Source: an uncultured Eubacteriales bacterium (GTDB lineage Bacteria; Bacillota; Clostridia; Lachnospirales; Lachnospiraceae). From it: a DNA stretch of 9,636 bases. A program made the translations under genes and the position numbers. The stretch lies in contig USSL01000046.1 of the NCBI GenBank assembly GCA_900557175.1, forward strand, positions 1 to 9,636, read 5' to 3'. The notes under the pieces were generated by a model that saw only the letters and a list, made by a program, of their open reading frames with translations, was not told the DNA's origin and did not search any database. The stretch's first letter is position 1; every line of letters begins with the position of its first letter. Below, one piece after another: positions 5,865 to 9,636 of the stretch.

Positions 5865-6314
5865 TTAACCTTCGATGGCTATATAATTATTGCCTGTGAC
5901 GGCTTTTGCTTCTTTTTTAGGTACGGACAATTTCAAAATACCGTCCTCATATTTTGCATGAACATCTTCCTGGGTGATATCACTGCCGACGAAGAAGCTG
6001 CGGCTCATCGAACCGGCGTAGCGCTCACGGCGGATAAAGTGTCCGTCCTGATCTTTTTCGTCTTTATCAAGACCTTTGGCGGCTGAAATTGTCAGATAAC
6101 CGTCTTTTAATTCAGCAGAAATTTCGTCTTTCTTAAAACCCGGCAAATCAATATCAACTTCGTAGCTGCCATCTGTTTCGCGGACATCAGTCTTCATCAT
6201 ATTTTTTGCATGTTTACCGTAAAGAGGGTTTTTTTCACCAAAGAAATCTTTTTCAAATGGAAAATCCATCCAGTCATCAAATAAGTTTTCTCCAAAAATA
6301 CTAGGCATCATCAT
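5865..6314 (-). CDS. Hsp20/alpha-crystallin small heat-shock protein
   Basis: This 149-residue protein is an ATP-independent holdase chaperone that binds unfolding proteins in the cytosol. The N-terminal arm (1-38) is short and rich in Phe and Asp. The alpha-crystallin domain covers about 40-133, with DVRETDGSYEVDIDLPGF, the typical LPGFKKDEI, and the closing strand YEDGILKLSVPK. The C-terminus has an IAI (145-147), matching the IxI motif that docks subunits in oligomers. Three ATG codons are in a row. The first, at 6314, fits AAAGGAG at 6324-6330 with a 9-base gap. No CIRCE element (TTAGCACTC-N9-GAGTGCTAA) or CtsR box is visible, so control probably works through another factor or through the long leader. 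It is divergent from the SulP gene. Confidence 0.95.
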   Translation of the reverse strand: MMMPSIFGENLFDDWMDFPFEKDFFGEKNPLYGKHAKNMMKTDVRETDGSYEVDIDLPGFKKDEISAELKDGYLTISAAKGLDKDEKDQDGHFIRRERYAGSMSRSFFVGSDITQEDVHAKYEDGILKLSVPKKEAKAVTGNNYIAIEG

Positions 6315-6316
6315 AA

Positions 6317-6369
6317 GTCATATCTCCTTTCAAATGACAAATCATAAAAGCACTGTCGGAGAAATCCGA
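6317..6369 (-). promoter_or_regulatory. Structured hsp20 leader, possible RNA thermometer
   Basis: In the mRNA, GUCAU (6338-6334) and AUGAC (6321-6317) form a 5-bp stem whose loop holds the AAAGGAG ribosome site. Upstream, UCGGA (6369-6365) and UCCGA (6360-6356) form a perfect stem with a UUUC loop. UCUCC at 6362-6358 could instead pair with GGAGA of the ribosome site (6327-6323). Weak stems masking the ribosome site are how known heat-shock RNA thermometers act; the role here is inferred. Confidence 0.35.
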
Positions 6370-6416
6370 GGTGTTGTGATTGTAAGTAACGAACAAAATC
6401 GAAAAAAGAATTGAAA

Positions 6417-6440
6417 CTTTAAGATTGTTTCTTTAAGATT
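6417..6440. repeat. 10-bp direct repeat CTTTAAGATT in the hsp20 leader
   Basis: CTTTAAGATT occurs at 6417-6426 and exactly again at 6431-6440, a 14-base period. It lies about 16-40 bases downstream of the predicted hsp20 transcription start. The spacing is close to one and a third helical turns. It could be a binding site for a regulator or an mRNA element. Confidence 0.45.
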
Positions 6441-6462
6441 CCTTCTCTTTTGTTCTATGTGT

Positions 6463-6491
6463 AATATAACATATAACGTATAAGAAATCAA
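6463..6491 (-). promoter_or_regulatory. Sigma-A promoter of hsp20
   Basis: Read on the minus strand, TTGATT (6491-6486) and TATATT (6468-6463) are separated by exactly 17 bases. Transcription would start near 6456, leaving a leader of about 140 bases before ATG 6314. Confidence 0.6.
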
Positions 6492-6504
6492 GTATAATTG
6501 CGAA

Positions 6505-6525
6505 GTTTCACAGAAAGTTCACAGA
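6505..6525. repeat. Imperfect direct repeat GTT(T)CACAGA between divergent promoters
   Basis: GTTTCACAGA (6505-6514) and GTTCACAGA (6517-6525) lie between the hsp20 -35 box and the SulP -35 box. The position suits a regulator of either gene, but no partner is known. Confidence 0.3.
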
Positions 6526-6540
6526 CAATGATATTTTTTC

Positions 6541-6569
6541 TTTTCACGTTTTCGGATTTGTATTATACT
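6541..6569 (+). promoter_or_regulatory. Probable promoter of the SulP gene
   Basis: TTTTCA (6541-6546) and TATACT (6564-6569) are 17 bases apart, matching the sigma-A consensus at four and five of six positions. The predicted start near 6576 gives a leader of about 48 bases before ATG 6624. Confidence 0.5.
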
Positions 6570-6607
6570 AAAGGCAGTTTAAAATGTTATCTTTATCAAT
6601 GTGGCAA

Positions 6608-6615
6608 AAGGAGGT
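6608..6615 (+). promoter_or_regulatory. Ribosome site fixing the SulP start at 6624
   Basis: AAGGAGGT is close to a full match to the 16S tail and lies 8 bases before ATG 6624. It rules out the 42-codon upstream extension from 6498, which overlaps the promoter. Confidence 0.9.
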
Positions 6616-6623
6616 ATTTTCAT

Positions 6624-8777
6624 ATGAAATTTAACCTTTTAACAACTTTAAAGGGCTATAAAAAATCGTATTTGTCAGCGGATATTCTGACAGGTATGAT
6701 GATTGCGGCAGTGTCTATACCTATTGCGATGGGTTATGCAGAGGTGGCCGGGCTGCCGGCTGTTTACGGTCTTTACGGTTCGGTGCTTCCGATTATCTGC
6801 TTCGCACTTTTTTCTACGTCGCCTCAATTTATTTTCGGGGTGGATGCGGCGCCTGCGGCCATTGTGTGCGCGGCGATGAGCTCAATCGGTATTGCGGCAG
6901 GTTCTGAGGCGGCCATGCAGTATGTACCGCTTGTCGGATTATTTACAGGGCTGTGGCTGTTTGCATTTTACATATTTGGCGCCGGCAGGATTGTTAATTA
7001 TATTTCAACGCCTGTGATGGGCGGGTTTATCAGCGGTATATGTGTGACAATCATTTTAATGCAGGTGCCCAAAATACTTGGAGGAACGACGGGAAAGGGC
7101 GAGCTTTTGGAGCTTACAGAGCATATATTGGACACAGTGCCGCACATGAACTGGCTTGCTCTGCTGCTCGGTGTGGTGACGTTTGCGGCAATACAAATTT
7201 CAAAGCGGATAATTCCTAAATTTCCGATGGCTGTTGTGATGATGTTTGCCGGTGTGGCGGCAACGGTTCTGTTTCATATAGAAGATTACGGTGTGCGCCT
7301 TTTATCCAGTGTGGAGCCGGGGCTGCCGAAGCTTTTTGTGCCGTCATTTGCGGGAATAGATATGGGCAGTGTGTTGACAACAAGTCTTACAGTTGCCGTT
7401 GTTGTCATGGCAGAGACACTTTTATCAGAAAATAATTTTGCATTTAAAAATCATTATAAGATTACAGAAAACAGAGAAATTCTTGCGTGTGCGGCCGGAA
7501 ATATTGCGGCGGGACTGGCAGGCTGCTGTCCGGTCAACGGAAGTATCTCAAGAACATCGATGAATGACCAGTTTGGCGGAAAAACGCAGGTGGTGTCCCT
7601 TGCAGCCGGCGTAACGATGGTTGTGATTTTGCTCTCATGTACGGGCTTTATTGGTTATCTTCCGGTGCCTGTACTTGCGGCCATTGTTGTTTCGGCACTT
7701 ATGAATGTTGTAGAATTTCATTTGGCACGGCGGCTTTTTAAAGTGAGCCGCAGTGAATTTTATATTTTTATGGCAGCATTTATGGCGGTACTTTTATTCG
7801 GAACGATTTACGGTGTTGGCATTGGTATCGTTTTATCATTTGCAGAGTTCGTTTTAAAGGCGGCGAATCCGTCAAGGGATTTCCTCGGTGTTATTCCGGG
7901 CAGAGAAGGCTTTTTTGAGCTTCGCAAAAATGAACATGCTTACGCACTTAAAAATACGGTGATTTATCGCTTCAGAGAAAGCCTGTTTTTTGCCAATATT
8001 AAAATATTTATGGAAGATATTGAAAATAGTATTGATGAGCATACGCAAAATGTGATTGTGGATGCCGGTGCGGTGACAGATATTGATATTACAGCGGCAG
8101 ATCAGCTTGAGGCGCTGGCACAAAGCCTGAAGGAAAGAGGCATACGTTTTTTTATGACAGAGCATATGGCTTCTGTCAATGAACAGATGCGCCGTTTAGG
8201 CATCGGACATCTTATTGAAGATGGGATGGTCAGAAGAACAATGACGTCGGCACTGCGGGCTGCCGGAATGACAGCGCCTTATCCTTTGGAGGAAATCGGT
8301 GAAGTGCATATGAAAAATATGGTACATTTGGCTGCTGAGGAAGAAAATTCACTTGAGGAATTTGCATGGGCTTTTGGGGATGATGTTGTCCGACAGATTG
8401 AAAAGAAAGTAAAACATGTCATGGATTCTATTCATTATATGCCGGATGTCTGGCAGCTGGCCAATGAAGGACTTCCGCGCAAAGCCGATGCGTGGGAAAA
8501 ACTCGGTGCGATTGATGAGGATGAAATACTGCGCCGGCTTGAGCTGCATTTAGATGAGCTGCCGAAGGAATTGACGGCGGATAAGCGTGTTGTACTGAGC
8601 CTGATTGAAAAGCGCCGGCGTGCAATTTCCGATCGCATGAGTAAGGAAAATCCGGAAGTATATGAAAAGCTTAAGAAAAGCCGTGAAAAGCTGGAAAAAC
8701 GTCTTAAAAAGCAAAATCCGGAAGCGGCAAAGAAAATTGAAGCATGGGTGCGCGAAGCAAAGAAAGATAACGATTAA
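6624..8777 (+). CDS. SulP family anion transporter with STAS domain and long charged tail
   Basis: This 717-residue SulP/SLC26-type permease is likely to move sulfate, bicarbonate or a dicarboxylate across the membrane; the substrate cannot be read from sequence. Residues about 20-415 are the membrane part: SIPIAMGYAEVAGLPAVYGL (32-51) is the SulP signature region of the first helices, and CPVNGSISRTSMNDQFGGKT (302-321) matches the conserved segment containing PxSGGFSR in relatives, with N305 in place of the usual Ser. The cytosolic STAS domain spans about 443-545, with the core VDAGAVTDIDITAADQLEAL (479-498) keeping the usual DxxxVxxIDxT loop. Residues 546-717 are extra: a charged, helical, partly coiled-coil tail (LAAEEENSLEEFAWAF, then KLKKSREKLEKRLKKQNPEA). 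Typical bacterial SulP proteins end soon after STAS, at about 550-600 residues. The gene is divergent from hsp20 and GC-richer than the left half of the window. Confidence 0.93.
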   Translation: MKFNLLTTLKGYKKSYLSADILTGMMIAAVSIPIAMGYAEVAGLPAVYGLYGSVLPIICFALFSTSPQFIFGVDAAPAAIVCAAMSSIGIAAGSEAAMQYVPLVGLFTGLWLFAFYIFGAGRIVNYISTPVMGGFISGICVTIILMQVPKILGGTTGKGELLELTEHILDTVPHMNWLALLLGVVTFAAIQISKRIIPKFPMAVVMMFAGVAATVLFHIEDYGVRLLSSVEPGLPKLFVPSFAGIDMGSVLTTSLTVAVVVMAETLLSENNFAFKNHYKITENREILACAAGNIAAGLAGCCPVNGSISRTSMNDQFGGKTQVVSLAAGVTMVVILLSCTGFIGYLPVPVLAAIVVSALMNVVEFHLARRLFKVSRSEFYIFMAAFMAVLLFGTIYGVGIGIVLSFAEFVLKAANPSRDFLGVIPGREGFFELRKNEHAYALKNTVIYRFRESLFFANIKIFMEDIENSIDEHTQNVIVDAGAVTDIDITAADQLEALAQSLKERGIRFFMTEHMASVNEQMRRLGIGHLIEDGMVRRTMTSALRAAGMTAPYPLEEIGEVHMKNMVHLAAEEENSLEEFAWAFGDDVVRQIEKKVKHVMDSIHYMPDVWQLANEGLPRKADAWEKLGAIDEDEILRRLELHLDELPKELTADKRVVLSLIEKRRRAISDRMSKENPEVYEKLKKSREKLEKRLKKQNPEAAKKIEAWVREAKKDND

Positions 8778-8797
8778 AGAATACTGATTATGGACAG

Positions 8798-8827
8798 ATT
8801 AAGGACAGCATTTTAGCTGTCCTTAAT
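8798..8827. terminator. 12-bp hairpin between converging genes
   Basis: ATTAAGGACAGC (8798-8809) and GCTGTCCTTAAT (8816-8827) form a perfect 12-bp stem with a 6-base loop. The loop contains the TAA stop of the minus-strand deacetylase, so one arm codes its last residues (KDS). The plus strand has only a short T tail (AATTTGC) and the minus strand none, so it may terminate weakly or protect the 3' ends of both mRNAs. Confidence 0.55.
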
Positions 8828-9601
8828 TTGCATTCCGGTATTGTCCGTGTGATAATTTTCGGTATAAATAAGCTCTGATACAGGAACGATTTCAAAGCCT
8901 TTTTCTTTTAAGCCTGAAATGACGCGGGGAAGGGCATCCTTTGTGTACTTTGCACCGTTGTGCATCAGAATAATGGCACCGTCCTTTAGATTTTTATGAT
9001 TTAAAACAGTGTCAACGATGCTGTCAGTGCCGTAATCCTTCCAGTCAAGGCTGTCTACCGACCATTGAATGACATGATAGCCGAGGGCATTGGCTGATTC
9101 TATGAGCTGATTGTTATAGTCGCCGTATGGCGGCCTGAAAAGGCACATTTTTGTACCGGTTAAGGCTTCTACTTTTTTGGTGACTTCAGAAATTTCAAAA
9201 TTGCATGTATCTGCATCCAGCTGTGACATCTGCTTGTGGTTTTGAGAATGGTTGCCTAAGTCGTGACCAGCCGCTGCGATTTTCTTGACATCGTCAGGGT
9301 AGCTGTCAACCCAGCCGCCGGTCATAAAAAAGGTCGTCCTGACATTGTTTTCTTTGAGAATGGATAAAAGTGTATCGGTGTCTTCATTGCCCCACGCGGC
9401 ATCAAATGAAAGTGCCACCTGTTTTTTATCGGTATCGACGCAATAAACCGGTATCTTTCTTGTTTCGGCAGCACCGCTGATTGTGACGGCAGGTGCCACG
9501 AAATGAAAGGCGGCAGCACCGAGCAAAAGCAGAGTGCAGACAACGCAGCCGCATTTAAAAAAGGTTTTAAGATTCTGGCGTTTTAAAGCTTCATGTTCCA
9601 T
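8813..9601 (-). CDS. PdaB-like membrane-anchored polysaccharide deacetylase (CE4, NodB)
   Basis: This 262-residue protein has one N-terminal membrane anchor (about 17-40) and an extracytoplasmic NodB domain. CE4 enzymes remove N-acetyl groups from peptidoglycan or related glycans using a metal ion. Motifs in order: SFDAAWGNEDT (65-75), H118SQNH122, RPPYGDYN (156-163), VDSLDW (182-187) and LMHNG (212-216). Motif 1 is FDAA instead of FDDG: the first Asp (base) is kept but the second, usually a metal ligand, is Ala. The two His of motif 2 are present. The FDxxWG form and the ending IVPVSELIYTE resemble PdaB and other clostridial sporulation deacetylases, so a sporulation or cell-wall role is likely but inferred. 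ATG 9601 is preferred over ATG 9616 because GGCGGTGA lies at 9606-9613. Confidence 0.9.
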   Translation of the reverse strand: MEHEALKRQNLKTFFKCGCVVCTLLLLGAAAFHFVAPAVTISGAAETRKIPVYCVDTDKKQVALSFDAAWGNEDTDTLLSILKENNVRTTFFMTGGWVDSYPDDVKKIAAAGHDLGNHSQNHKQMSQLDADTCNFEISEVTKKVEALTGTKMCLFRPPYGDYNNQLIESANALGYHVIQWSVDSLDWKDYGTDSIVDTVLNHKNLKDGAIILMHNGAKYTKDALPRVISGLKEKGFEIVPVSELIYTENYHTDNTGMQIKDS

Positions 9602-9605
9602 AGAG

Positions 9606-9613
9606 TCACCGCC
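9606..9613 (-). promoter_or_regulatory. Ribosome site deciding the deacetylase start
   Basis: On the minus strand GGCGGTGA differs from the ideal GGAGGTGA by one base and sits 4 bases before ATG 9601. The upstream ATG 9616 would have no such site, and would place this sequence inside its own coding region. Confidence 0.7.
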
Positions 9614-9636
9614 CATATGTCTTTGTAAAAGATATG

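Noticed and set aside
5835..6086. 83-codon plus-strand frame opposite hsp20
   Set aside because: It overlaps the terminator and the conserved alpha-crystallin domain on the other strand; a shadow.
6315..6500. CIRCE or CtsR heat-shock operator before hsp20
   Set aside because: AGCACT occurs once at 6349-6354, but there is no paired GAGTGCT and no GGTCAAA heptads.
6498..6623. 42-codon upstream extension of SulP
   Set aside because: It overlaps the promoter region, and AAGGAGGT sits just before ATG 6624, where family similarity begins.

Overview
The window looks like a low- to mid-GC Gram-positive chromosome, most likely a Clostridia member of the Lachnospiraceae type. This rests on strong AGGAGG-type ribosome sites, sigma-A-like promoters, a PdaB-like polysaccharide deacetylase and a Fic protein with KVDI repeats. 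Family assignments come from recognised motifs, not from database searches. The left part (about 1-5800) is AT-rich and has the patchwork look of accessory DNA, with a gene cut by the window edge, a decayed gene and a frameshifted gene. The right part (about 5865-9636) is visibly richer in GC and holds intact housekeeping-type genes.

Left to right: the 3' end of a YdjM/DUF457 membrane metal-dependent hydrolase (1-284); a short minus-strand protein-like remnant (325-438); a Fic-domain gene broken by two internal deletions with frame changes (460-1296) that keeps its Fic motif, an exact 21-bp KVDI repeat and a winged-helix-like tail; a rho-independent terminator; a GNAT acetyltransferase (1353-1805); and an EamA/DMT transporter (2062-2961). 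Next is a minus-strand pair, an XRE-type regulator (3995-4300) followed by an unrecognised protein (3267-3911). The reading of that protein continues in another frame to 3026, and a single extra base in an A5 run would explain the break. The regulator is divergent from a membrane protein (4442-5803) with a zinc ribbon, DUF4234-like membrane segments and an acidic soluble domain. The shared 141-bp spacer holds a good promoter (TTGCAA-17-TATAAT) and repeated GCGTT(GCA) boxes suggesting regulation by the XRE protein.

A bidirectional terminator (5818-5860) separates this from an Hsp20 small heat-shock protein on the minus strand (5865-6314). Its promoter lies about 140 nt upstream, leaving a long leader whose folding could mask the ribosome site. 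Divergent from it is a SulP anion transporter with a STAS domain and an unusual charged C-terminal extension of about 170 residues (6624-8777). The window ends with a membrane-anchored PdaB-like polysaccharide deacetylase on the minus strand (8813-9601), whose end shares a 12-bp hairpin with the sulP 3' end.

No tRNA, rRNA, CRISPR array, transposase or integrase gene was seen. The best candidates for something undescribed are the regulator / frameshifted unknown / zinc-ribbon membrane protein module (3026-5803), the hsp20 leader, and the SulP tail.
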